From assembly GCA_031296915.1 (NCBI GenBank), contig JAVDPC010000021.1:54536-118535 (forward strand): DNA of 64,000 nucleotides, written 5' to 3'. A model generated the notes under the pieces. It saw only the letters and a program-made list of their open reading frames with translations, made no database searches and had not been told where the DNA came from. Of the stretch, positions 8,696 to 17,122 are shown one piece after another. The translations under genes were made by a program, and so were the position numbers. The first letter of the stretch is position 1. Each line of letters begins with the position of its first letter. The stretch is from Cerasicoccus frondis. GTDB lineage: Bacteria > Verrucomicrobiota > Verrucomicrobiia > Opitutales > Cerasicoccaceae.

Positions 8696-9633
8696 TATAA
8701 AACCTCAGCTTGAATTAAAGGTAAATTCAGCAACTGGCGGACTCTGTCCCCCATGGACTGTTCTGCGTCCTCCCGAGTGACTCCGAAGTGACTCTGTAGG
8801 CAAAGGACCGCCTCGTCCGGCGTTAGAGATGATCCGGCAAACCCTGAATGGTCTGGTTGCCGGACAATGCGATCTGCGCCAACAACCAGCTCCAGTTCAC
8901 CCAGTGTATAGAGACCGCTGGGGGCCGCTGCTGCCGCCATACAATCCGTTGTGAAGATCGACCGACGCCAACCTTTTATCCGGACATAGTTTTTCAATAC
9001 CGGAAAAGGTATGTGCACGCCATCAGGGATGAAGCACGCCGTCAGCTCATCTCGCGACAAGAGACGGTTGATTATGTTATCATGCCGATGCAGCATCTGC
9101 GGAGCCCCGTTCCCCAAGTGAGTGCAGAGACTTGCACCAGCAGTTATCGCCCGATCAATCTCATGCTCACTTGCATTCGTGTGCCCCAAGCTAACGGTGA
9201 CGCCACGCTTGACGAACTCGCAAATCGCCTCCCTCCCCCCTTTTCGCTCGGGGGCCAGAGTAACGAGCCTAAGCAATCCCCCGGAAGCAGAAACCAGCTG
9301 GTTTAACACCTTCGGGTTCGGGTCGATTACGGCATGGATTGGATGCGCTCCACGATAGCCATCCACCTCGCTGATAAAGGGTCCTTCCAGATGCACCCCC
9401 TCTACCATCTCGTGAATGATAGGCGACTCCTGACGCCACTTTACCAGCTGACACATTTGCTGACAAAGCAGATCAACTTCCGCAGTGATCAGCGTAAATA
9501 AAAACCCGGCAACGCCATGTGCGCGCAATTGCCGACAGGCGGTTTCCAATTCAGACATGCAAAGGTCTGGGTTCTGAAAATCAACGCCCGCAAATCCGTT
9601 AACCTGCAGATCAAATAAACTTGGGCTTCGCAT
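8695..9633 (-). CDS. nagA: N-acetylglucosamine-6-phosphate deacetylase, short form
   Basis: A 312-residue NagA, which removes acetate from GlcNAc-6-phosphate. The barrel motifs are clear: [12 protein letters not shown] near the N-terminus (E. coli DLQLNG), [17 protein letters not shown] with the metal Glu, [13 protein letters not shown] and THLGNGAP with the two metal His, and TTDCMAAA with the catalytic Asp. E. coli NagA has about 380 residues. Here the first 50 residues, which form part of the small beta domain, are missing: the protein starts at [13 protein letters not shown]. The C-terminal strand [12 protein letters not shown] may form what is left of that domain. It sits between nagB and the ABC ATPase in one operon. 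Confidence 0.9.
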   Translation of the reverse strand: MRSPSLFDLQVNGFAGVDFQNPDLCMSELETACRQLRAHGVAGFLFTLITAEVDLLCQQMCQLVKWRQESPIIHEMVEGVHLEGPFISEVDGYRGAHPIHAVIDPNPKVLNQLVSASGGLLRLVTLAPERKGGREAICEFVKRGVTVSLGHTNASEHEIDRAITAGASLCTHLGNGAPQMLHRHDNIINRLLSRDELTACFIPDGVHIPFPVLKNYVRIKGWRRSIFTTDCMAAAAAPSGLYTLGELELVVGADRIVRQPDHSGFAGSSLTPDEAVLCLQSHFGVTREDAEQSMGDRVRQLLNLPLIQAEVL

Positions 9634-9665
9634 CGGGTTCGCTCAACAAATTGATTCGCGTGCAA

Positions 9666-10451
9666 TTATGGCATCAGCGAGGCTGCATCGCGATCAAGCC
9701 ATAACACCGCTGAGGGATGTTGGCGCAAAATCGATGCGGGACACGCCGTGCTCACTGGGCCGTTTAAACTACGTGCGACTGCATTCGCCTTTAACTTTCC
9801 CGGAACCACACAAGATACGTGGCGACACGCGATCAATGCAGGTATCGTTAAGGTAAATGCGTGTGTCGGCACTTCTTCAATCCGAGCGAAGCAACCATCG
9901 TTGACCTGCTGCCGTCGGCAGGCGCCTTCCAGCTCAACAACTTTCACCCACAGCGGGTCATCAAAGTCAGCAACTGGCGGGTCGTTAAAGGCAATGTGGC
10001 CGTTCTCACCGATGCCCATGCAAACCAGATCAATAGCGGACAGTTTGAGCGCGGCTTCGTAGCGTGCTCGCTCCGCTTCCAAGTCTTCCTCATCACTGCC
10101 GATCAGTTGAACCTCGCGGCAATCAACATATGAAAGCAGATGCTCGTTCAGGTAATGGCGAAAGCTCTGAGGGTTATCTGCTGACAAGCCGATGTAGTCG
10201 TCCATATGAAAGACTACGACCTTAGACCAATCAACCTCTCTGCGACGTTCCATCAACTCATGCAAGAAATTATCCTGCGAAGGCGCGCATGCAAAAATAA
10301 CCCTAGCTTCGCCTCGCTCCTCAATGGCTTCATTGATGACGTGAATGACGTAAGCAGCAGACGCCTCACCTTGCGATTTGCGATCGGAGAAGATCTCCAC
10401 CGCAAGTGAATCGACTTGCATCGCCGTTTGAATATTACTCGGAGTTTTCAT
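9666..10451 (-). CDS. nagB: Glucosamine-6-phosphate deaminase
   Basis: A 261-residue NagB, which converts glucosamine-6-phosphate to fructose-6-phosphate and ammonia. Family marks are FHMDDYIGLSADNPQSFRHY (E. coli FNMDEYVGL...), the active-site block MGIGENGHIAFNDP and ALTLTIPAL-like HAFTLTIPALIACRH with the following VVPGKLKANAV. Length fits the family (about 266). It links the NagA product to glycolysis. It lies 11 bp downstream of the GH20 gene and 32 bp upstream of nagA in the leftward operon. Confidence 0.93.
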   Translation of the reverse strand: MKTPSNIQTAMQVDSLAVEIFSDRKSQGEASAAYVIHVINEAIEERGEARVIFACAPSQDNFLHELMERRREVDWSKVVVFHMDDYIGLSADNPQSFRHYLNEHLLSYVDCREVQLIGSDEEDLEAERARYEAALKLSAIDLVCMGIGENGHIAFNDPPVADFDDPLWVKVVELEGACRRQQVNDGCFARIEEVPTHAFTLTIPALIACRHVSCVVPGKLKANAVARSLNGPVSTACPASILRQHPSAVLWLDRDAASLMP

Positions 10452-10462
10452 GATAGTATATG

Positions 10463-11974
10463 CTAATTCGAAGAAATGAGGCTGCCTTTAGAATGTGCTT
10501 CAACAACCTGTAGGCTCTTCCGGAAATTGATAAGCAGGTACTCAGCTTCCTCCCAATCAAAGACTGGAGCGAACCTGCGTGGGTCGTCCGCGAAACGCTC
10601 GTGATCCCAAACCTGCTCTAATTTCCCAAGCCACTTTTCACCCTCTGCTACAATGTAATCAGTTTCTTCCGCAGTTGCTGAATCTGACTTCAAGAGAGCC
10701 GCACGTTTATACAGATATGACATCCAACCCGCAAACAGTCTGAGGGTTTCCAGTGTGCGACATTCAGACCTAACGATCGGCAGAAAGCGCTTAATCTGAT
10801 CTGCGATCATTGACCAGTCCGCCGAACTTCTCACCAAAGCTGAATGCTTTAACTGCTCCGGCCTAGCCGTGAGAATGCTGAGGTATTCTTTGCGCTTAGG
10901 TGCAATGTCAAAGCTAAGCTTCAATGCCCCGATAATTCCTGGGGTTGGCTCTGCATCATGAAACGTCCGGATATAATTTTTCAGACTCCGGGAAATATCC
11001 ATGTTTCCCTCAGACAACATCGTGTCTGCAGCAATACTCAGGGATGGCCACAGTGAGTCGTGAAGGAAGCGCATTGGCGTCCAAATCGTCGTGAGCGCGC
11101 CAACCACTTTCCCTTTCCCCGACAGTTGTTGATAGCCGCTCATCCTTTCGATATTCGGCAGGGCTATTTTGCCAGGATAAGCTTGCTGATCATACGTAAT
11201 GAGCGCGGGACAAAGCAAAACGTCGAAACCTGTATCAAGTAGTCGTTGAGCAAGCTCCGGCGTAACGTCGGGGTGGTATTGCCAAACGGCGATCAGTATG
11301 TCCCTCGGCAAGTCTTGTATAAAGCCTGTGTCAAAACTGTTTTGATCAACCCACATGATCATCTTTCGTCCGAGCGACTTCACCTCATTGTAGATGAACG
11401 ATACATATTCAGCTAAAAGTTCAGATACGCTTTGAGTCTTCAATGCCTCTCGCGTTAATGGGTGGCCACCGAGCTTTATTTCATCGAGCCCTACATGGAT
11501 CCAAGGCGAAGGGAAGATGTCCGCGACATCGCCCAGCAGACGTTTCATCAAACTCCTGGTTTCTGGATGCAGTGGGCAAATTGCCGTAAAGTCGCCATCG
11601 CTCTCACAAAGATGTTGATAGTCTGTGCGGCGTGTAATGTAGCGAGAATGCCCCAGCGTCTCTAGCTCTGGAATGAGGGTGATGCCGTTACGCTCAGCAT
11701 AGGCGATTAAGTCGCGCATCTCATCTGCACGGTAAGCATGCTTGTCCGCCAAGCCAGGCTCACTAGGCAATTCCAAACTCAAACCCTGATCATCGGAGAA
11801 ATGCCAGAGTATTGTGTTTAAACCTTTAGCCGCACAGAACTGAATGAATCGCCGGTAGTATTCCCGGCTTTCCATACAGCGAGCGCTGTCGATCATGAAG
11901 CCTCTCATATACATACTTTTTTCTTTAAAACCGCCAGGCTTGAATGCCGCAGTTAATCCGTAGTCATCGAACAT
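10463..11974 (-). CDS. Cytoplasmic GH20 beta-N-acetylhexosaminidase-like protein
   Basis: A 503-residue protein with a GH20 catalytic barrel. After the opening strand RGFMIDSARCM come KGLNTILWHFSDDQGLSLEL and LIPELETLGHS. The catalytic pair lies in WIHVGLDEIKLGG (about residues 161-173), matching the GH20 HxGxDE signature in which Asp positions the N-acetyl group and Glu is the acid. Later blocks MIMWVDQNSF and LIAVWQYHPD fit the substrate-binding strands. The last 170 residues are helical. There is no signal peptide and no GH20b N-terminal domain, so it should act in the cytoplasm on imported GlcNAc oligosaccharides. An operator-like palindrome lies just upstream at 11996-12010. It heads the unit GH20-nagB-nagA-ATPase. 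Confidence 0.85.
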   Translation of the reverse strand: MFDDYGLTAAFKPGGFKEKSMYMRGFMIDSARCMESREYYRRFIQFCAAKGLNTILWHFSDDQGLSLELPSEPGLADKHAYRADEMRDLIAYAERNGITLIPELETLGHSRYITRRTDYQHLCESDGDFTAICPLHPETRSLMKRLLGDVADIFPSPWIHVGLDEIKLGGHPLTREALKTQSVSELLAEYVSFIYNEVKSLGRKMIMWVDQNSFDTGFIQDLPRDILIAVWQYHPDVTPELAQRLLDTGFDVLLCPALITYDQQAYPGKIALPNIERMSGYQQLSGKGKVVGALTTIWTPMRFLHDSLWPSLSIAADTMLSEGNMDISRSLKNYIRTFHDAEPTPGIIGALKLSFDIAPKRKEYLSILTARPEQLKHSALVRSSADWSMIADQIKRFLPIVRSECRTLETLRLFAGWMSYLYKRAALLKSDSATAEETDYIVAEGEKWLGKLEQVWDHERFADDPRRFAPVFDWEEAEYLLINFRKSLQVVEAHSKGSLISSN

Positions 11975-11995
11975 AACACTACTACGATTCCTTTA

Positions 11996-12010
11996 TTTTA
12001 TTCAATGAAT
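11996..12010. promoter_or_regulatory. Operator palindrome (site 2, imperfect)
   Basis: TTTTATTCAATGAAT matches the TTTCATTNAATGAAA consensus at 13 of 15 positions. It lies 22 bp upstream of the GH20 start codon and touches the stop codon of the gene before it. This suggests separate control of the GH20-nagBA-ATPase unit. No TTGACA is placed 16 bp away here. Confidence 0.6.
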
Positions 12011-12726
12011 TAATTTAACCACGTGAATTTTTCCTCCTCAGGCAAGTCGTAATAGAGCTTAAACGAAACCTCCCTTTCACCGCTCAAGTCATCGGCAAGA
12101 CTCGGATAGAAGATGATCAATATTCGCGCATGCTGACGCACCTCTATGGCGGTCGATAAAAAGCGTGTCCAGTTCGTCTCAGTTGAGTCCTTTCTGACGA
12201 ATTGAAGCGGCACGAACCCCTGGCTCCCGTTTAAAGACACTGCCTGATCCTTAACCTCATCGAGGACTACCTTTTCCCCGTTAACAAGCCCAGCAATCGG
12301 ACGACCACTGAGGTTTAGCAAGCGAATTGAATTCTCGGGATGCGCTGCTTTACTATCATCAAGCGCTAGCAAATTAAGGTTCTCTGATTTCCTGTCGTAC
12401 TGGGCGAGAAACAAGACCTCACGCCATTCTGCATTTGCAGTCAATTTCCCTACGACAAGCGCTCCGTCATCCTTGCCGCCGGGGTGTTTGCTAAAGCTAA
12501 GTTCCCGACCTCCCCGATAGTGCAACGCCTCTGAACGCTGATCGATAGGCGCATAGAGTGACTTCATCTCCCCATCAATCGGAAGCGCGATTCCTGACAA
12601 GGGCTCAGCTCCCCACGAGATCATTCTAAAACGAAACGAAACCAGTTCATTCGACTCGGCCAAAGCCAGTGCACTCGACGCGAGCGCCATACATATAGTA
12701 ATCAGTGTAATAGATAATTTCATCAT
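12010..12726 (-). CDS. Secreted protein of unknown function, partner of the PilX-like gene
   Basis: About 238 residues from the ATG at 12726, which overlaps the stop of the upstream gene as ATGA. A GAGGGAG ribosome-binding site lies just before it, and the ATG at 12723 is an alternative. A longer frame from 12747 is less likely because it lacks such a site. A signal peptide (LSITLITICMALASSALALA) is followed by a mostly beta-type mature domain with VSFRFRMISWGAEPLSGIALP near its start and REVSFKLYYDLPEEE near its end. I do not recognise the family. Tight coupling to the PilX-like giant suggests both belong to one pseudopilus-like or secretion assembly. Confidence 0.7.
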   Translation of the reverse strand: MMKLSITLITICMALASSALALAESNELVSFRFRMISWGAEPLSGIALPIDGEMKSLYAPIDQRSEALHYRGGRELSFSKHPGGKDDGALVVGKLTANAEWREVLFLAQYDRKSENLNLLALDDSKAAHPENSIRLLNLSGRPIAGLVNGEKVVLDEVKDQAVSLNGSQGFVPLQFVRKDSTETNWTRFLSTAIEVRQHARILIIFYPSLADDLSGEREVSFKLYYDLPEEEKFTWLN

Positions 12727-15700
12727 ATTTCTCCCTCTTTCAGCCATCGAAAATCGATAACCTTAAACTCTCTTCCCATTTCATCCATTGGCTCAAAAAA
12801 AGCAGGTTCGTCTGGATTCTGACTAACGGGCGTAACAGCTTCCGGGAAGCGCTGGACAACCGCTTCGCAAATAGCCTCAGCTTCGATCTCATGGGTATAC
12901 GGGTTGATAAAATCACCGTATGATCGAATGATGAAAGTATCAGACCTAACCGTCAGATACGGGCCGATTGCAGTAAGCACGTCAGCCTGCGTCAACCACC
13001 CAGGAGCCGCAGTGTTCCTGGAGCCCAAACCAGCTTCTGGATTCGGCGCTGCAGAACTGTCATAGCTAGTCACTTGCGGCAAAGCGAAAGAACTGTTGAT
13101 ACCCGATTCTGCGAAACTTTCTCCGTTCAACTCTACGCCAGCAGTAGCGTCAATTGCCGCTTGCAAGAGACCAACATTCTCCTCCAATGGCCGGTTGATA
13201 AATTCGGCAAGAGAGTTAAATGGTTCTCCTCGCGCACGAATACGGTAAACAATCTGCGCAGCCAGATTCTCAACCTGTTCGGAGTTTAGCGCATGATAGC
13301 CACTCCACTCTTTATCTGCGCTGCCATTGGGGTTTGGCGTGCGGAAAAAGCTATTATCCAAAACAACTTCCTCAATCGCACTGGCGTCGGTGTCATAGTA
13401 CGCCATACTTAAACCACCGAAATTACTCAAAAACGCTTTCCAAGCATCAAGCGACGTCGAGTTCACATTAAAGCCTCCTCGAATCATCAAGCCAGCAGCG
13501 GCTAGCTCTGGATCACTGTAAAGCAAATCAGTTGGCTCTCGCAACAATTCAATACGCGGATTCTTTGCTATCCATTCTCCAGAATTATCTTCGCCGGAAA
13601 GACCTGAAAAAAAGAAATCGTCCCAGAAAAACGCATTCAGCTCATAACTGAGATCCACGCTTTCCGGTTCCACAAATGGACTCGCGTATGAGTTGCCAAC
13701 GGCATAGCTTGGATCCCATACTCGTGATGACAACGGAGCGTGCTGCAGATAGCCCAGTGAAGTTATCGGCTGCCTCGGCACACTGAAAAGGGTGACCACA
13801 CTTTCGCCAGCAGCGTCAGATGAAGCGCCCCAGAAGCCCCGTGCATCTCCTTCGGAATCTAACTGAAAGTCCGATATCCAGTCAGCATTCAATGGTAGTT
13901 GATTGTTTGTATTTCCAGCATCCGCCAGCCAAAGCGGATGAGAAATCCAGTCAGGCGGGCGCGTATTCTCAAAAGATGAGCGTGGATTGAAATCTGCCAA
14001 CCATCGCAGACCAGTACCCGCATAATTATCAGAGACATAGTCGGTTGCGCTATTCCTCATATTGAACCTTCGGCGAATTAAGTTGATGGAAGGCGGCAAA
14101 CCGCCCTCCTCTGGCTCCAGGCTGACCTGAACCTTGGGCTGTCCACCATCGTCTAGCTGGTTAGAACTCGGAGAAATACCGATTCCGATGTCTTCAATAG
14201 TTTGTAATTCCTTCCAAACGCCATCCTCACTCAAGCGGAAAAGCAGCGAATAACGTCCGCCACTGATCTGCATCGTAACTCGTCCCTCTGGACCACGGGT
14301 ATGTGAGCCCAAAATCCTGCGAGTATCCTTCCAGGCATAATTCGCGGTGGGGTATGCTTCTGCCAACAGCACGCCCCCCTCACCTGCTTCCGGATACTCA
14401 TCGGTATCCGCCAGCCCAAATAACTTTACCTCTCCAGGCTCGAAAGCAACACCCCGCAATTGCAGCGTTGGATATTCTCCCAATAAGTCCTTAGGAAAAA
14501 ATTCAACCGGGCGTGTATGAACTCCATCCTCAAATTCACTAGAACTGTATTCTGGCTCGGGATCAAAAGACACCATGACATAACCGCGCCCAGTCGCCGG
14601 CTGCACCTCCAACTGATAATCCGAGGGAGCTAACGCAACATCGTATGGATTAGCCAATGCCACAACAGGCTTCATGGTTAGGCGTAAAGTTGCACCATCC
14701 TCACTGCCAGAACGCATCGCTCCCCAACCGATCTGCAACATCACCGGCAAAGGAAACAAACCAGCTTGATTCGACTCAGGCGCAGTCGGCGCGATGACAG
14801 GCATGGTCGCCATCGCGTCACTCCAATTTGCCCAAGGATTGGCGAAGCTGCGAAGCACTCCCCAAGTAACCGTAGAAATATCTGGTGCGGGCAATATTTC
14901 TGCATCCGTTGCATAAGGGGCATCATTGTAATCCACATCCAAAATCCGCGAAAGATCTTTGCGAAAACCACCACTTGAAACGCTGACTGGCAAGCTTCTT
15001 GAAACGACCGAACCAGCCAATGCAAGCGCAGCCAATTGCTCTGTGGAACCACCACCAGCGATGTTCGATTGCAGAATATCAACCTGCCCCTGCGAAATGA
15101 CTTTTTCCAGACTCTCTCCCCACTGCACTTTGCCGCGAAACTCTCGCATTGACTCCCATGCTTCGATTTCCTCGATCCCATAGCGCCATGTAGATTCACG
15201 GGCCCGCCTCAATTGCGCTTCGTCAGTGCTCTCCCAGGCCGGATCATTTAAATTTATGCGCGCCTTAACCCCCTCATCCATTATCCAGTAAGCATAACGC
15301 CCAAATCCTTGTGCATCGACATCCTGCAGCGGCGCCATAACCTCAAAATTGCTTCCCTCACCTCCCCAGAGCGTTACTCCATTATCGAGCTGGGTTAGCG
15401 GTGAAAACTGAGTAGGAGCTTCACTATTGGCGTTTCCGGACACTAACCAGGTCATGAGAGAACCATCGGTCGCGTCCCATACGCCTGTCCAATACTCATG
15501 TGGCATGCCTGCACCACTTAGAATATTGGCCCGTGCAGTAACACGCTGATCGCTGCCGGCAGCACTCTGCAAATGCCCAAGCGCTACCAATAGTCCTAAG
15601 CGCGCATTCTCCTTGGCCATTGCCTCGGAGGCGACATATGCACTCGTCGCCAGCTCCGTTCTGGTGAGAGTCGCCATCGATAGCGCAATGAGCAGCATAA

Positions 15701-15776
15701 AGCTCATCAAGCTCAGCGCGACGACCAAGGCAAATCCCCTTACTCCGCCTTCATAGTCCTGAATATTTTTAACCAT
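12723..15776 (-). CDS. Large PilX-like prepilin protein (Verru_Chthon cassette A type)
   Basis: About 1,017 residues. The frame is open from 15824, but the ATG at 15776 has a strong GGAGGG site 8 bp before it and puts the prepilin-like segment at the N-terminus, so I choose it. The start is GGVRGFALVVALSLMSFMLLIALSMATL, a type IV prepilin-like leader and hydrophobic helix. The Ala-rich helix TRTELATSAYVASEA follows, as in PilX/GspK-type minor pilins and in the Verru_Chthon cassette A proteins of Verrucomicrobiota. The rest is a long extracellular region ending with helix-rich segments (LAAQIVYRIRARGEPFNSLAEFINR) like GspK. It is probably an exported minor pseudopilin. A TTGACA/operator promoter lies upstream, tying it to the sugar regulon. 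Confidence 0.75.
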   Translation of the reverse strand: MVKNIQDYEGGVRGFALVVALSLMSFMLLIALSMATLTRTELATSAYVASEAMAKENARLGLLVALGHLQSAAGSDQRVTARANILSGAGMPHEYWTGVWDATDGSLMTWLVSGNANSEAPTQFSPLTQLDNGVTLWGGEGSNFEVMAPLQDVDAQGFGRYAYWIMDEGVKARINLNDPAWESTDEAQLRRARESTWRYGIEEIEAWESMREFRGKVQWGESLEKVISQGQVDILQSNIAGGGSTEQLAALALAGSVVSRSLPVSVSSGGFRKDLSRILDVDYNDAPYATDAEILPAPDISTVTWGVLRSFANPWANWSDAMATMPVIAPTAPESNQAGLFPLPVMLQIGWGAMRSGSEDGATLRLTMKPVVALANPYDVALAPSDYQLEVQPATGRGYVMVSFDPEPEYSSSEFEDGVHTRPVEFFPKDLLGEYPTLQLRGVAFEPGEVKLFGLADTDEYPEAGEGGVLLAEAYPTANYAWKDTRRILGSHTRGPEGRVTMQISGGRYSLLFRLSEDGVWKELQTIEDIGIGISPSSNQLDDGGQPKVQVSLEPEEGGLPPSINLIRRRFNMRNSATDYVSDNYAGTGLRWLADFNPRSSFENTRPPDWISHPLWLADAGNTNNQLPLNADWISDFQLDSEGDARGFWGASSDAAGESVVTLFSVPRQPITSLGYLQHAPLSSRVWDPSYAVGNSYASPFVEPESVDLSYELNAFFWDDFFFSGLSGEDNSGEWIAKNPRIELLREPTDLLYSDPELAAAGLMIRGGFNVNSTSLDAWKAFLSNFGGLSMAYYDTDASAIEEVVLDNSFFRTPNPNGSADKEWSGYHALNSEQVENLAAQIVYRIRARGEPFNSLAEFINRPLEENVGLLQAAIDATAGVELNGESFAESGINSSFALPQVTSYDSSAAPNPEAGLGSRNTAAPGWLTQADVLTAIGPYLTVRSDTFIIRSYGDFINPYTHEIEAEAICEAVVQRFPEAVTPVSQNPDEPAFFEPMDEMGREFKVIDFRWLKEGEI

Positions 15777-15834
15777 CAATCCATCCCTCCACTTGCGCCA
15801 CCTCAAGTTTAATTGAAGTTTCACCAGCCTATTG

Positions 15835-15871
15835 TTTCATTTAATGAAATATTTATCTCGACTCATGTCAA
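15835..15871 (-). promoter_or_regulatory. Promoter with operator palindrome (site 3)
   Basis: On the minus strand TTGACA (15871-15866) is followed after exactly 16 bp by the perfect palindrome TTTCATTAAATGAAA (15849-15835). This is the same spacing as at 5574-5610. It should drive the PilX-like operon and may also control the divergent ROK gene at 16003. Confidence 0.7.
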
Positions 15872-16002
15872 TATTTAGTTTTTCTCTAAATTCAGGATGC
15901 GACCGGCTTGATTATTAGCTTGGTCAAAGCAACAGTAGCGGGTCTATTACTACATTTAGCTAAATAATACATTCATTACACAAGTCGCTAGCAAAACCAT
16001 CC

Positions 16003-17112
16003 ATGAGCAAAACCCACAACACAGATAGCAAGTCCAAGAATAATCGTAAGCAGGCGCAGATTGCGAACCGGCTACGCATTCTCCGCCTAATTTACTCCAA
16101 GACGCCATACTCCCAACGTGGGCTCACCCTGGAAACGCAGCTACAAGCCTCTACAATCTCCAATATCATCTCCGAACTATTAAAGTCAGATATGGTAATC
16201 GAGGGAGAATCACTTGAGAGCGGAAAAGTTGGACCACGAGAAACTATTTTGCGCATCAATCCGAAATTCACAGCGACAATCGGAATCAACATACACACGA
16301 CCGCTCAAGACATATGCTTGATGAACGGAAGCGGCGAAATCATTTCACAGGATTGGCTTCAAAAGCCCTGGAGCGATGACTCCATTCACTTGATTGCCGA
16401 TGAAATCAAAAACACCGTAAAGAAAGCCGGACTTCGCATGAAGGATATCGGCGGCGTAGGCTTCGCCGTCCCAGGCGTAGTCGATAATGAGACGGGTAAA
16501 GTCATATTATCTCGCGCGCTCAAACTGGAAAACTATCCGCTGCGCGACTTCATCCGCCAGAAACTCAAGACCCCGGTAAACATAGACCGTAACGTGATCA
16601 GCGGCAGTTACTATGAGCAGCACGCGCAACCGGACTCTAACTGGGCCAACTCGGGTTACCTCTTCATCAAGGACGTAACGCCACAAAAAGCGGTGAGTGA
16701 ATACTCGGTTGGAATGGCATTGACCGTAAATGGGAACATCTACCGTGGCATTAACCATGCGGCAGGTGAGCTTGACGCCGTGCTCCTCCCCTCCGAAGAA
16801 GAAAGCGCGCGCAGCCGCGCTAATGCTCAGGAATTTTTCCGCAACATGGGTAGTCATCTCGCCTCGGCGGTAAACCTTTTGGATATCGGCAAGCTCATCG
16901 TCTCATCCGACGTAGACACGATGTCGCCTGACGATTTTAAAATCCTCTCTGCCGCTCTCTCCGATTCCCTGATTCCAATCAGTAATCGGACGTTCGAAGC
17001 GTCATTTTCAAAGCTGGGATTCTCTGGTATGACCCAGGGCGCCGCCCTGCAGGTGCTGCATCAAAAGCTGGAGAACGACCTCAGCGATATCATTCTAAAT
17101 CATCGAAAGTAA
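16003..17112 (+). CDS. ROK-family transcriptional regulator (NagC/Mlc-like)
   Basis: A 369-residue regulator. Residues about 17-85 form a winged helix (NRLRILRLIYSKTPYSQRGL, then QASTISNIISELLKSDMV as the recognition region). A ROK sugar-binding domain follows from about 90: IGINIHTTAQDICLMNGSGE, GVGFAVPGVVDNETGKV, NIDRNVISGSYYEQ and GINHAAGELDAV. The kinase phosphate-binding loop is not conserved, as expected for a repressor. The zinc-binding Cys cluster usual in ROK proteins (CxCGxxGC) is also absent after GINHAAGELDA, which is less common. NagC and Mlc respond to GlcNAc-6-P or sugar uptake. It heads the rightward ABC importer genes and is the probable binder of the TTTCATTNAATGAAA sites. 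Confidence 0.88.
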   Translation: MSKTHNTDSKSKNNRKQAQIANRLRILRLIYSKTPYSQRGLTLETQLQASTISNIISELLKSDMVIEGESLESGKVGPRETILRINPKFTATIGINIHTTAQDICLMNGSGEIISQDWLQKPWSDDSIHLIADEIKNTVKKAGLRMKDIGGVGFAVPGVVDNETGKVILSRALKLENYPLRDFIRQKLKTPVNIDRNVISGSYYEQHAQPDSNWANSGYLFIKDVTPQKAVSEYSVGMALTVNGNIYRGINHAAGELDAVLLPSEEESARSRANAQEFFRNMGSHLASAVNLLDIGKLIVSSDVDTMSPDDFKILSAALSDSLIPISNRTFEASFSKLGFSGMTQGAALQVLHQKLENDLSDIILNHRK

Positions 17113-17122
17113 ATCCTCCCCT

